A stretch of DNA of 64,000 bases from an uncultured Acidimicrobiales bacterium. GTDB taxonomy: Bacteria > Actinomycetota > Acidimicrobiia > Acidimicrobiales > Bin134. The position numbers were made by a program, and so were the translations under genes. The notes beneath the pieces are model-generated. The model had not been told where the DNA came from. It saw nothing but the letters and a program-made list of their open reading frames with translations, and did no database searches. The DNA lies in contig OX638350.1 in assembly GCA_951813325.1 (NCBI GenBank), positions 2,771,954 to 2,835,953 of the forward strand, read 5' to 3'. This document shows, in pieces, positions 30,445 through 38,483 of this stretch (the first letter of the stretch is position 1; every line of letters begins with the position of its first letter).

Positions 30445-30980
30445 ATGGCTTCTGGTGTTCTTCCCAGTCCGGTGGGCAGGCGCGTGGCGCTTGTGGGCGA
30501 TACGCACGCGAATGCGGTGTGGACGTGCCGCGTGGTCGAGGAGTTGGCGGCTGGCGATGTGGACATGGATGTCCAGTTCGGCGATTTCGGGTGGTGACCA
30601 CAAACCGGCTTCGCCCAGAAGGTGTCTGAAGCTGCGGTTGCCGGTGGGATCACGGTCTGCTTCATCGACGGCAACCACGAAGACCACGAACACCTCGGGC
30701 TCCATGCCGATCTGCGCCGTCCCGATCGCGGCCGTGTCGATCCGGTGGAGATGCTTCCCAGCCTCTGGTACTTGCCGCGGGGCTGTGCCTGGCAATGGGA
30801 GGGGATGCCGAGCGGGCCATCAACCAGGGGCCGGCGGATGTGTTGTTGTGCCACGACCACCCGTCTCTGGGCTACCGGCTGTAGGGATTGCCGATACCCG
30901 AGGCCGACGAGCGGTTCCAAGAACGGCTTGCCGCGTCGATGGCGCGCTATCAGCGGATCCTCGAACGCTTGGCCGAATAG
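30445..30980 (+). pseudogene. Metallophosphoesterase pseudogene, copy 1 (has the N-terminal half)
   Basis: The ATG-started frame reads VALVGDTHANAVWTC and VQFGDFGW, then a TGA at 30595-30597. It continues in frame to FIDGNHEDHEHLG. GDTHAN, GDFG and GNHED are the metal-binding motifs of calcineurin-like phosphoesterases. Near 30800 a frame change leads to DAERAINQGPADVLLCHDHP, then a TAG, then a tail ending at 30980. At least two stops and one frameshift make it non-functional. It is the only one of four copies that keeps the N-terminal motifs. Confidence 0.8.
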
Positions 30981-31066
30981 GGCACGGTGAATTACCTCGG
31001 GCTCTGCGAGTTCACATCTTCGTCCGACGCCTCTACGACTACGACACGGCCACGGCGTGACCGCTA

Positions 31067-31693
31067 TTAGGCTGCTAGGTAGTCGGTGTCGTCGCGGACG
31101 AGATCGAAGTGGGCTTGGTCGAGATAGTGGTTCCACAGGCTGTGGCCTGTGACCTTGAGTGGGCCGCGATTGGAGAAAGGGCCGCGCCACGTAGAAGTCT
31201 CGATGCGCTTTCCGAAGTTGGCGGCGTCCTCCAATGCTGGCGTGAGATCAGTGTCAGCGGAAAATACGACAGCTACGTCATAGACGTCGGTCCGGGCTCC
31301 GATGGAGATATCCAGGGCCAGCATCACGTCAACCCCCTTTTCCTGCGCCCGCCACTTCGACTTGCGCCCTCCCTTTTGGACTTCGTGGTAGACCAGCGGC
31401 CTCGCCTTTACCGTGACGCCAGCGGTGCTCTCCCATGCAGCCATTTGCCTTGAGGTGAAGCGGACCAGGCTGGTGCCGCTCCGGTGATCGGGCTTCCCGC
31501 AGTACACACGCACGCCAGTGACGATCCGATTGCGGTCTTTGGGGTAGCCCAGGCTGCACAGCAAGTCACCCACCTTGAACGGTGAGACGTGCCCGAGATT
31601 CGGGTCGGGGTTGGATTCGTAGCCGAATGAACCCCGGGCACGGTGATACACGTTCTGGTAGTCGATGAATACAACGACTCTTGTGCCGGACAT
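31067..31693 (-). CDS. NYN-domain (PIN-like) putative RNase
   Basis: A 208-residue protein from the ATG at 31693 (MSGTRVVVFIDYQNVYHRAR). NYN catalytic acids are in FIDYQNVY, AQEKGVDVMLALDISI and VFSADTDLTPALEDAA. It shares the fold and the EKGVDV block with the NYN protein at 10280-10882 but is otherwise divergent. Its leader carries two tandem terminator-like palindromes (31711-31744 and 31823-31856). A 43-codon remnant of a sister gene with the same leader lies at 39130-39261. Likely a metal-dependent RNase; the substrate is unknown. Confidence 0.82.
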   Translation of the reverse strand: MSGTRVVVFIDYQNVYHRARGSFGYESNPDPNLGHVSPFKVGDLLCSLGYPKDRNRIVTGVRVYCGKPDHRSGTSLVRFTSRQMAAWESTAGVTVKARPLVYHEVQKGGRKSKWRAQEKGVDVMLALDISIGARTDVYDVAVVFSADTDLTPALEDAANFGKRIETSTWRGPFSNRGPLKVTGHSLWNHYLDQAHFDLVRDDTDYLAA

Positions 31694-31710
31694 GGCTCCG
31701 AAAAAATAAA

Positions 31711-31744
31711 CCCCCGCCTGCCCTGCAACGCAGGCCAAGCGGGG
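31711..31744 (-). terminator. Terminator-like palindrome in the NYN leader (proximal)
   Basis: CCCCGC...GCGGGG outer stem and CCTGC-AAC-GCAGG inner stem. On the minus strand the hairpin is followed by GGGTTTATTTTTTCGGAGCC and then the NYN ATG. It is nearly identical to the copy at 39279-39312. Confidence 0.75.
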
Positions 31745-31822
31745 AAGATTGAGGCCACCACATCCGACCCCTTACTCGCTGCCAACGAACAAGATTGACC
31801 CGGACGGGTTAGCAATAAATAA

Positions 31823-31856
31823 CCCCGCCATGCCCTGCGTTGCAGGGCAGGCGGGG
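31823..31856 (-). terminator. Terminator-like palindrome in the NYN leader (distal)
   Basis: CCCCGCC and TGCCCTGC pair with GCAGGGCA and GGCGGGG around a GTT loop, with a single bulged A. On the minus strand it is followed by TTATTTATTGC. It lies 79 bp from the proximal palindrome in the same orientation and shares its sequence with the copy at 36612-36646. Confidence 0.7.
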
Positions 31857-31938
31857 AAGAACGGAATCACCATACCCGAGCGCATGGTCATTGGCAACGG
31901 AATCGTCTTTGACCATCTGCAAACTAGGGTCGGGAGTC

Positions 31939-32736
31939 GTGCGACATGGTTTGACGGTGCCGTTGTTTGGGGCGTTGGCGGACCTGGTGGCGTTTGGGGA
32001 TATCGCTGAGGCTGCCGATGAGGCGGGGTTTGACGGTGTGTTCGTTTGGGACCACGTGCTCAGCCTGGTTGAGGGCCAGTGGCCGATTGCCGATCCTTGG
32101 ATTGCTCTGGCTGCCGCGGCACCCCGCAGCCGGCGGATCAAGGTCGGGCCGATGGTCACGCCGCTTCCTCGTCGCAGGCTCATCAACGTCTCGCAGGCGA
32201 CGCTGTCTCTCGACCAGCTCAGCGGGGGAAGGGTGATCCTCGGACTCGGCCTCGGGAGCGACCGGGCCCGGGAGCTCTCGGCCTTCGGCGAGCCGGATGA
32301 TCAGGCCGAGCGAGCGGCGAAGCTGACCGAGGGGGCTGAGCTGCTGGTTCGCCTGTGGTCCGGAGAGCGAGTGCGGCACCGCACCGACGCCTGGGTGGTC
32401 AATGACGTGCAGGTCCACCGCCTCGATGGCCAGCGTCGCCACATCCCCATCTGGTTTGGCTGCGCCCACGGGTCCTTGGCCCCGGCTCGACGAGCAGCGC
32501 AATACGACGGCATCTACCCAATCGACACCGACATCGAGGGCTTCAAGCGCATCGTCGATGCCGTGTTCGAACAGCGAGGCTCGCTCGACGGGTTCGACTT
32601 CGCCTGCTCGGCTCACCCCAGCATCGACACCTCGCCATTCGTCGAAGCGGGAGCAACCTGGCTTCTCCACGCCTTCTGGCCGGGCAACACCCCAGACCAA
32701 GTGCTCCGCTTCATCTCCCGGTTCACCCAGGAATAG
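31939..32736 (+). CDS. Luciferase-like monooxygenase (F420/flavin-dependent type)
   Basis: A 265-residue LLM-family protein from a GTG preceded by CGGGAG. Typical blocks are LADLVAFGDIAEAADEAGFD, VFVWDHVLS, RRIKVGPMVTPLPRRR and LDQLSGGRVILGLGLGSDR. It lacks about 30 C-terminal residues compared with many relatives but ends in a normal stop. The family oxidises or reduces varied substrates with FMN or F420. It sits alone in the mosaic zone, just after the NYN leader palindromes on the other strand. Confidence 0.82.
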   Translation: MRHGLTVPLFGALADLVAFGDIAEAADEAGFDGVFVWDHVLSLVEGQWPIADPWIALAAAAPRSRRIKVGPMVTPLPRRRLINVSQATLSLDQLSGGRVILGLGLGSDRARELSAFGEPDDQAERAAKLTEGAELLVRLWSGERVRHRTDAWVVNDVQVHRLDGQRRHIPIWFGCAHGSLAPARRAAQYDGIYPIDTDIEGFKRIVDAVFEQRGSLDGFDFACSAHPSIDTSPFVEAGATWLLHAFWPGNTPDQVLRFISRFTQE

Positions 32737-32837
32737 GGCCATGACATTCGCCGGTAAACGGGGGATAGAGCAGCATCGCTGATCGGTGTGGCAATGCCGG
32801 CGCTGCTTGGGGTGAAGTTCGCGCCTTTCGCAGGCGG

Positions 32838-33260
32838 CTAAAAGGCACCGTGGATGGTCGGGTCACCTTGGTTCTTGAGGAGATGCTGGAGGATAGAGCA
32901 GATCTTCCATTCAGCAGGACGTCGCACGAATCCAAATTCATACGTTCCCCACGAATGAAAGTACCGGTCGCCGTCTCGCTCGAATCTATAGATCTGAAAA
33001 TTGCATGACACCGATGCTCGCTCGTCGGACTCAGATGAGAGCACGAGGTTGCTGTGATTGTGCTGCATCACTAGATGGCCCAGTTGGCGTCGCCTCTGTT
33101 CGACATACTCGTCGGCAAGGACGCGAGATGGTTCCGTGCCGCGGAAAGACGAATAGTCGACAAAGACTTCGTCATCCAAGCACGCGCGCATTGCTGCCCA
33201 ATCGTGCTGGTCGAAGGCCTGCTGAAAGCGACAGATCACCTCAGAAATATGCTGATGCAA
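32838..33260 (-). CDS. SnoaL-like (NTF2-fold) protein
   Basis: A 140-residue NTF2-like protein. The TTG at 33260 after GGGAG gives the usual SnoaL length; a longer frame to a GTG at 33395 has an unlikely N-terminus. Features are ICRFQQAFDQHDWAAMRACL, EVFVDYSSFRG, VMQHNHSNLVL and YEFGFVRRPAEWKICSI. The fold often hydrates, isomerises or simply binds small molecules. It ends about 100 bp past the luciferase-like gene on the other strand. Confidence 0.65.
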   Translation of the reverse strand: MHQHISEVICRFQQAFDQHDWAAMRACLDDEVFVDYSSFRGTEPSRVLADEYVEQRRRQLGHLVMQHNHSNLVLSSESDERASVSCNFQIYRFERDGDRYFHSWGTYEFGFVRRPAEWKICSILQHLLKNQGDPTIHGAF

Positions 33261-33421
33261 GACGAGATCTCCCGGGACGAGCAGATGCTTCCTGAAAGGC
33301 TGATCCAATACGTGACCACTACGCCAGTCGCTCCCTGCAGTCCGTAGCAGCTTCACAGCATTGGGGGCATTTAGCGTGGACCACATGGCGGGCACGCCGG
33401 GCTGCGACTGGTTCCCAGCCG

Positions 33422-33774
33422 CCGGGGTCCCGTCTGCCTCAGATGCCGAGCGAGCGATCAGCCAGGGGCTGGCCGACGTGTTGTTGCGCCACGACCGCCC
33501 GTCTCTGGGCTACCGGCTGTAGGGATTGCCGACATTCGAGGCCGACGAGCGGACCTCCGCCCAGGTAAGGCGCCTTTTGGCCCAGGTGGTCGAGGCGATC
33601 TGCCCCAAACTGGTGGTACACGGCCACTGGCACCACGCCTATGAGACCGAGCGCCACGGCATCACCACCAAGGGCCTCGACTGCGACAACACCAACCGGG
33701 CAGTCGCTGTGTTGCACTTGGACACCCTCGAGGTCGAGGACTGGTCCTTGCCCCGTCCTCGTCCCCCAGCGTGA
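33422..33774 (+). pseudogene. Metallophosphoesterase fragment, copy 2
   Basis: Only the 3' half is present. It reads PSASDAERAISQGLADVLLR, a TAG at 33520-33522, then ADERTSAQVRRLLAQVVEAI and KLVVHGHWHHAYETERHG to a TGA. GHWHH is the C-terminal metal-binding motif of the family. The 5' breakpoint (GTCCCGTCTGCCTCAGA) is shared with copy 4. Confidence 0.8.
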
Positions 33775-34124
33775 GCTTCCTGTCGAACGCCGGAGGCATC
33801 GTATAAACTGTCCCAAGATCTACGAAGGGGGAATCGTTCCGTCAGGGGCGGTTCCCCCTGGTTCATTTCTCGGCTTCATTCCTGATTCCAGTCACAACCT
33901 TCGGATGCAGGCTGCTTCCGGCGGATTCGAGGCCCTGGATCTGAGCACATGTGGTGTAGATTGCCCCCTGCCACATCTTCGTCCAGCGTCCCGCGACACT
34001 GGTCTTGCGTCGGTCTCGCTATAGCGGCCACCTGAGGCAATCGCGAGTTGTTTGAATTCCGTTGATGTATATAATTGAGGGCGTATTCAACTTCGGCGCT
34101 TAGGCCAAAAACCGAACGCCACAC
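33775..34124. other. Intergenic region
   Basis: AGGGGGAA near 33827 pairs with TTCCCCCT near 33852, giving a possible hairpin after copy 2. The rest has no recognisable gene and becomes AT-richer towards 34080, where the promoter of the DUF3800 gene probably lies. Confidence 0.4.
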
Positions 34125-34151
34125 ACTACGGTCGCCAATGGCGACCGTAGT
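34125..34151 (+). promoter_or_regulatory. Perfect hairpin 12 bp before the DUF3800 start
   Basis: ACTACGGTCGCC-AAT-GGCGACCGTAGT forms a perfect 12-bp stem with a 3-nt loop. It lies in the leader of the DUF3800 gene at 34164. Structured RNAs upstream of DUF3800 genes have been described as DUF3800 RNA motifs, so this could be one of them; I cannot tell which class. Confidence 0.75.
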
Positions 34152-34163
34152 TCCATTTCTACC

Positions 34164-34997
34164 GTGTTTTTCTGTTACATCGACGAGTCGGGAGGGTTCG
34201 AAGCACCGAACCAGGGGCAAGCGGCGACACCGCTGATGGTGATCGCCGGTTTGATCGTTCCCTCCGCAGCGATTGGACCGCTAACCGACGACCTTCTCGC
34301 ACTGAAGAGGCAGTTTTACCCCAACAAGGCTGGGAAGCACCTCGACTACCTGCTGTACGAGATCAAGGGCTCTGACCTCCGCAACCGCATCCGCAGCTCC
34401 GACCGCAGCAAGCGCATGCACGCCCGGACCGTCCTCGACGGGGTCGTAAGCATCGCCGCTCGACGTCACTGTCGGCTGGTCGGAAGAATCTGGGTCAAGA
34501 AACCTGGCCAGGGCCTCGACCCCGCCAGCACCTACACGTTCGCCGTCCAAGACATCGCCCGGCACTTCAACCATTACCTGGAGACGCGCAACTCCCACGG
34601 ATTAGTCCTGTGCGATAGCCGGGACCACAGACAAGACATCCGAGTCGCGCACTCCGTGTTCACACTCAAACACAAGGTCTCAGGCGATGAAATGCCCCGC
34701 ATCCTGGAATCCCCAGTATTCGGCCGAAGCGAGAACCACGCAGGCCTGCAACTCGCCGACATCATCGCATCGGGGCTCTTGTTCCCAATGGCCGCCCGAG
34801 CGTACTGCGCGACCCAGCCCACCGGACACCACACCCACCCCCGCCTCGACTTACTTCGCCAAAGGTACGCCCCACCGCTGAAACAAATCCGCTACACCTA
34901 CAAGGGCGGCACCGGCAAGATCCTCGGCGGCGTAACAGTCAGCGACCCGCATGGCAAACGACCGTCAGGCCTCCTGTTCAAGCAACCCTCCACCTGA
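34164..34997 (+). CDS. DUF3800 protein (RNase H-like fold)
   Basis: A 277-residue protein from a GTG. FFCYIDESGGF at the N-terminus and SENHAGLQLADIIASGLLF in the C-terminal half are the two signatures of DUF3800. Acidic residues include Asp and Glu of YIDESG, Asp of LVLCDSRD and Asp of LQLADI. They suggest a metal-dependent nuclease, though no activity is established to my knowledge. It is flanked by metallophosphoesterase copies 2 and 3 and led by a strong hairpin. Confidence 0.88.
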   Translation: MFFCYIDESGGFEAPNQGQAATPLMVIAGLIVPSAAIGPLTDDLLALKRQFYPNKAGKHLDYLLYEIKGSDLRNRIRSSDRSKRMHARTVLDGVVSIAARRHCRLVGRIWVKKPGQGLDPASTYTFAVQDIARHFNHYLETRNSHGLVLCDSRDHRQDIRVAHSVFTLKHKVSGDEMPRILESPVFGRSENHAGLQLADIIASGLLFPMAARAYCATQPTGHHTHPRLDLLRQRYAPPLKQIRYTYKGGTGKILGGVTVSDPHGKRPSGLLFKQPST

Positions 34998-35019
34998 ACT
35001 CCCAACGGGCGGACAGCAA

Positions 35020-35328
35020 GGGGCCGGCCGACGTGTTGTTGTGCCACGACCACCCATCTCTGGGCTACGGCTGAAGGGATTGCCGATACCCGAGGCCGAC
35101 GAGCGGACCTCCGCGCAGGTGAGGCGCCTTTTGGCCCCGGTGGTCGAGGCGATCTGCCCCAAGCTGGTGGTACACGGCCACTGGCACCACGCCTATGAGA
35201 CCGAGCGCCACGGCATCACCATCAAGGGCCTCGACTGCGACAACACCAACCGGGCAGTCGCTGTGTTGCACTTGGACACCCTCGAGGTCGAGGACTGGGA
35301 CCTGCCCGACCCTGCCCGTCGCTGGTGA
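35020..35328 (+). pseudogene. Metallophosphoesterase fragment, copy 3
   Basis: Starts at GGGGCCGGCCGACGTGTTG just after the DUF3800 stop. One C is missing near 35066, shifting the frame. It then runs open through GLPIPEADERTSAQVRRLLA and KLVVHGHWHHAYETERHG to VEDWDLPDPARRW. The downstream CGCAACAGCTAGCT is shared with copy 4. Confidence 0.8.
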
Positions 35329-35471
35329 GGTCGCAACAGCTAGCTAGGCAACAATCTGTCCTCAGAAACCGTCTCCATATGCCCCGCCAAAGGCGTGACC
35401 TAGCCGCTAGTCCCGGCCAACGCGTGCGATCACAATCCACCAGCCGGTAGCTTTACAACAGGAGGTGCGAG

Positions 35472-35693
35472 ATGAACAGGCGCTTGACTGCGATCGTCGA
35501 ATGCGAGGGCGACGGCTATATCGCATCCTGCCCGGAGGTCGATGTTGCAAGTCAGGGAGAAACCGTCACCGAGGCACGAGAGAACCTTGCCGAAGCCCTC
35601 ACGCTGTTTTTCGAGAGCGCGTCTACCGATGAGATCGAGCGGCGGCTGAGCGAGGAGATCTATGTGACCCAGATCGAGGTCGCCGTTGGCTAG
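35472..35693 (+). CDS. hicB: HicB-family antitoxin
   Basis: A 73-residue protein with the HicB partial RNase H fold: LTAIVECEGDGYIASCPEVDV, then ASQGETVTEARENLAEALTL and FFES. GGAGGTG lies just before the start. It overlaps the following hicA frame by 8 bp. HicB neutralises the HicA mRNA interferase. Confidence 0.82.
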   Translation: MNRRLTAIVECEGDGYIASCPEVDVASQGETVTEARENLAEALTLFFESASTDEIERRLSEEIYVTQIEVAVG

Positions 35694-35907
35694 TTTGCGC
35701 GTCCTCTCCGGGCGGGAGGTCTGCCGCATTCTTTCTACTCACGGTTTTTCAGAGGTATGACGCCGGGGCAGCCACCTTGCTATGCAAAAGGCGGGGCCCG
35801 ATGGGACGGTAACGGTTCCAGTGCCAGACCACCGGGAGTTGCGCACCGGGACGCTGCTGTCGATCATCCGCCAATCAGGGGTACCCCGAGCAGAGTTCGA
35901 GCTGTGA
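35686..35907 (+). pseudogene. hicA: hicA toxin gene with an in-frame TGA
   Basis: A 74-codon frame from a TTG overlapping hicB. It reads LSGREVCRILSTHGFSEV, then TGA, then RRGSHLAMQKAGPDGTVTVP and ELRTGTLLSIIRQSGV. The RGSH with its catalytic His and the GTLxxIxRQ helix are classic HicA. The TGA (35758-35760) stands where the family has a charged or polar residue before RGSH. Toxin loss by nonsense mutation is the simplest reading. Confidence 0.8.
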
Positions 35908-35958
35908 TGTCGCGGGGTATCGGAGACAGGTGAAACTATGCGCGGGAGGGTCCGGTGG

Positions 35959-36543
35959 TCACAGCAGTATCTCTAGGGTCGATTGGATTGCTGGAGCGGC
36001 CTTGGGGAAGTGACTTGCCATTTCCAGAAGCGCAGCCGGCTGGTTTCCTCTGATTCGCAGCCAGCGTTTGAGCGCTCCCAGGGCTTGGTCGGTTCCGTAG
36101 AGGTGTCGCAGGCGGTACGCATCAACGATTGTCCGGGCCGGGCTGTAGATGCCTATGGCTAGACGGCCGGCAATTGGAGTCGTGGTGCGGCCGATGTCGA
36201 AGGTGTCGGAGTCGAATCGGTGCCAGGTGACCGGGGTCTCAGTCTTGGGCGGCCGTTGCGATCGGGGGAGAGCGGCGTTGATGGCCGGCGGGATGTCGTC
36301 GGTTAGGTCGTGGTGCGCCAGCGCCGATGTCAGGCACAGCGTTGCGTTCGGCGAGCGGACGGCGATTTCGACTAAATCAGGGTCAGCCCCAAATCCAGGA
36401 TGGGCGTAGATGCCTCGGGCAATGCGGTCAATGTCGCCGCAATCACGCATCTGATAAAGGACGCGATCGGAAATGCCCGCGCGACGCGCGTCGGCATGTG
36501 TGAAGACCTCGGTCAGACCGGCGATAACCGCCTCCGCAGACAT
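35959..36543 (-). CDS. AbiEi-like antitoxin/transcription regulator (type IV TA)
   Basis: A 194-residue protein. The N-terminal winged-helix part (EVFTHADARRAGISDRVLYQ, then GDIDRIARGIYAHPG) and the following LCLTSALAHHDLTDDIP and PARTIVDAYRLRHLYG match AbiEi antitoxin-domain proteins. AbiEi represses its own operon and counteracts an AbiEii nucleotidyltransferase toxin. No AbiEii gene follows, so this is an orphan. A perfect 10-bp inverted repeat sits just before the start. Confidence 0.78.
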   Translation of the reverse strand: MSAEAVIAGLTEVFTHADARRAGISDRVLYQMRDCGDIDRIARGIYAHPGFGADPDLVEIAVRSPNATLCLTSALAHHDLTDDIPPAINAALPRSQRPPKTETPVTWHRFDSDTFDIGRTTTPIAGRLAIGIYSPARTIVDAYRLRHLYGTDQALGALKRWLRIRGNQPAALLEMASHFPKAAPAIQSTLEILL

Positions 36544-36552
36544 GTATGAAAG

Positions 36553-36581
36553 TGTAGCCAGATTATCATCGTCTGGCTACA
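36553..36581. promoter_or_regulatory. Inverted-repeat operator before the AbiEi-like gene
   Basis: TGTAGCCAGA (36553-36562) and TCTGGCTACA (36572-36581) are perfect inverted copies around a 9-bp AT-rich spacer, 10 bp upstream of the AbiEi-like ATG. AbiEi proteins bind inverted repeats in their promoters, so this is the likely autoregulatory site. Confidence 0.7.
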
Positions 36582-36611
36582 TCTTCATTCGGACGATTTG
36601 GCAATAAATAG

Positions 36612-36646
36612 CCCCGCCATGCCCTGTGAAACAGGCCATGGCGGGG
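36612..36646 (-). terminator. Terminator-like palindrome upstream of AbiEi-like gene
   Basis: CCCCGCCAT pairs with ATGGCGGGG and CCTGT with ACAGG. On the minus strand CTATTTATTGCC follows. It belongs to the same family as 31823-31856 and shares the adjoining AGCAATAAAT-type sequence. The right flank (36647-36715) is conserved with the flank of 39279-39312. Confidence 0.65.
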
Positions 36647-36830
36647 AAGTACGAGGTCACCGTAGCCGAGCGCATAGGCAGTCACAATGGAATACTGGAA
36701 GCCCTACGGAGAGCTGGAGCGACGCAGATGGGCTCCCTGAGCTTCCGGCGGTCGTCGACCTTGGCGTGACCCCCTGTGTTTGGTCCGCCTGATCTGTGCC
36801 CTGTTTTTTGGTCCTGGTTTGTGGGAGTCA
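36647..36830. repeat. Conserved palindrome flank and solo IS3-like end
   Basis: 36647-36715 translates on the plus strand to EVTVAERIGSHNGILEALRR then AGATQ, nearly the same as 39313-39398. It resembles the start of a minimal nucleotidyltransferase but stops short of the GSxARG motif. At 36767-36830 TGACCCCCTGTGTTTGGTCC and a later CCTGTTTTTTGGTCCTGGTT resemble the ends of the IS at 27538-28770. The piece ends in AGTCA. From 36831 to 36976 nothing recognisable is seen. Confidence 0.45.
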
Positions 36831-36976
36831 GGCGGCGTGGGCAACCAACCCGCTGCCCAGATTGCGGAACCCCGCTTGCTCGTCGGGGAGCAAGTAGGTC
36901 TGGCTGGTCGGGGTTGTAGGTCCCCGTCACCCGCTCTCTGGGGAAACCCCTAGCGGCGGACGAAGGGTGACTGGAG

Positions 36977-37690
36977 ATGATCGTCCACTTGCGTGCGATA
37001 CTCCAAGGAGTGAGCGACCCACAGCCGCCCCAACCTGGCTCCGAGGCTCTTGCGGAGAACCGTGCCGAGGTTCTGCCGGTGATCCTCGAGGAGATGCTCC
37101 GACAGAGGAAAGACCAAGACGAACGGCTCGAATACCAGAGGCGGGTCGCCTGGCTGTTCTTCAGCGTGTTCCTGCCCGGCGCGGGTCTGGCCACGTTTTG
37201 GATACTGCGGCTTGAGGGCGAATTCAACCCCTACTGGACAGGAGCGGCGGCAGTGTCGTTCGTTCTTGGGGTGATCGCGGCCCTCAAGGTGATGGAAACC
37301 CAAAAGTGGCAATCTGGTCCGAAGATCCAGAATCTGTTGGCGCGCCCGCTGGACGAGGGATGGGAACTCGAGAAGTTCCAATATGCGCTGGTCATAACCC
37401 ATCTCAAAGAGTTCCGGGCCAACGAGAACAGGGTCCGCCGCGTCAAGAGGTGGTCATCGCGAATGGTGGGCTTCTTCCTTTCCAGCGTTCTGTTCCTCGG
37501 CATCGCTGTGGCGACCTATAATGCAGAGATGCAGACTCCCGAACAGCCCGGCCGTGACCACACTGCACTTGCCCCGCCGGAGCAGGCACCCGAACCCGCA
37601 GAGCAAGCACCCCTCTACGACGTTGAGCCGTTTGAGCCGACCTTCGTCGAGAAGGGCGACAATTCCTACTACGAACCGCCGTTCGACTGA
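36977..37690 (+). CDS. Hypothetical membrane protein
   Basis: A 237-residue protein. An N-terminal charged helix (ENRAEVLPVILEEMLRQRKD) precedes two membrane spans (VAWLFFSVFLPGAGLATFWI and GAAAVSFVLGVIAALKVM). A charged loop and a third span (FFLSSVLFLGIAVATYNA) follow, then a Pro/Glu-rich tail. No family was assigned. The two-span plus charged-helix layout is loosely like SLATT or other defence effectors, but nothing proves that. Confidence 0.55.
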   Translation: MIVHLRAILQGVSDPQPPQPGSEALAENRAEVLPVILEEMLRQRKDQDERLEYQRRVAWLFFSVFLPGAGLATFWILRLEGEFNPYWTGAAAVSFVLGVIAALKVMETQKWQSGPKIQNLLARPLDEGWELEKFQYALVITHLKEFRANENRVRRVKRWSSRMVGFFLSSVLFLGIAVATYNAEMQTPEQPGRDHTALAPPEQAPEPAEQAPLYDVEPFEPTFVEKGDNSYYEPPFD

Positions 37691-37736
37691 CCTCGCCCCC
37701 TCGCCTTGGCGGGTGATCGCGTCTAAATCACCTATG

Positions 37737-37789
37737 TTGAACCTCCCCGGGTTTCACGCGGGCTCTTGGTGGCCCCTAGGGAGGTTCAA
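37737..37789. repeat. Inverted repeat bracketing a short dispersed repeat
   Basis: TTGAACCTCCC (37737-37747) and GGGAGGTTCAA (37779-37789) are perfect 11-bp inverted copies. The left arm and the interior (CGGGTTTCACGCGGGCTCTTGG) resemble 24361-24391. There is no T-run, so it is more like a small mobile repeat than a terminator. Confidence 0.5.
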
Positions 37790-37796
37790 GGACCAC

Positions 37797-38170
37797 GAGC
37801 ACCGGAGGTCCCGTCTGCCTCAGACGCCGAGCGGGCGATCAACCAGGGGCCGGCCGACGTGTTGTTATGCCACGACCACCCGTCTCTGGGCTACCGGCTG
37901 AAGGGATTGCCGATACCCGAGGCCGACGAGCGGACATCCACTCAGGTAAGGCGCCTTTTGGCCCCGGTGGTCGAGGCGGTCTGCCCCAAGCTGGTGGTAC
38001 ACGGCCACTGGCACCACGCCTATGAGACCGAGCCCAACGGCATCACCATCAAAGGCCTCGACTGCGACAACACCAACCGGGCAGTCGCTGTGCTGGACTT
38101 GGACACCCTTGACTTCGAGGACTGGGACTTGCCCGATCCTGCACGTCGCCGCTGGGGCCGCAACAGCTAG
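37797..38170 (+). pseudogene. Metallophosphoesterase fragment, copy 4
   Basis: The 3' half in one open frame: PSASDAERAINQGPADVLLC then HDHPSLGYRLKGLPIPEADE and KLVVHGHWHHAYETEPNG to DPARRRWGRNS. The N-terminal metal motifs (GDxH, GNHE) are missing, so no active enzyme can be made. It is the best preserved reading of the C-terminal half and shares its 5' breakpoint with copy 2. Confidence 0.8.
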
Positions 38171-38483
38171 CTGGGCGAGGCCGGTCGCCGATCTTCTGCT
38201 TTCCTTTTGCGCAATCTGCTCAAAATGCCCCATGAGTCGGGAAGGAGGCCTCGGTTCACGATGACTGCTGGCAGCACCCTGGGACTGCGGACATCGTCCT
38301 CGTTGCGGTCACTGCCCGGGGGTTCGGCACTCTTGTCATCAGGCTATCTGCAAGAGCCGATTCACCTCCCGGTTCGCTCAACGGTAGGCCGGGTTGCTTC
38401 TGTGGAATGGAAGCATTGACCTTGCACGGACGAACTCAGCAATTTGCCTGCCTGCGCAGGGTTGAATTTGCTGTTTGTGCCTG
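38171..38483. other. Intergenic region without a gene
   Basis: About 310 bp between metallophosphoesterase copy 4 and the end of higA. Short frames look random and no clear palindrome or promoter was noticed. Confidence 0.4.

Noticed and set aside
30445..35907. Stop-codon reassignment explaining in-frame stops in the phosphoesterase and hicA loci
   Set aside because: TGA, TAG and (in the helicase) TAA all occur in frame, with frameshifts and truncations as well, and intact neighbouring genes use all three as normal stops. Gene decay is the simpler reading.
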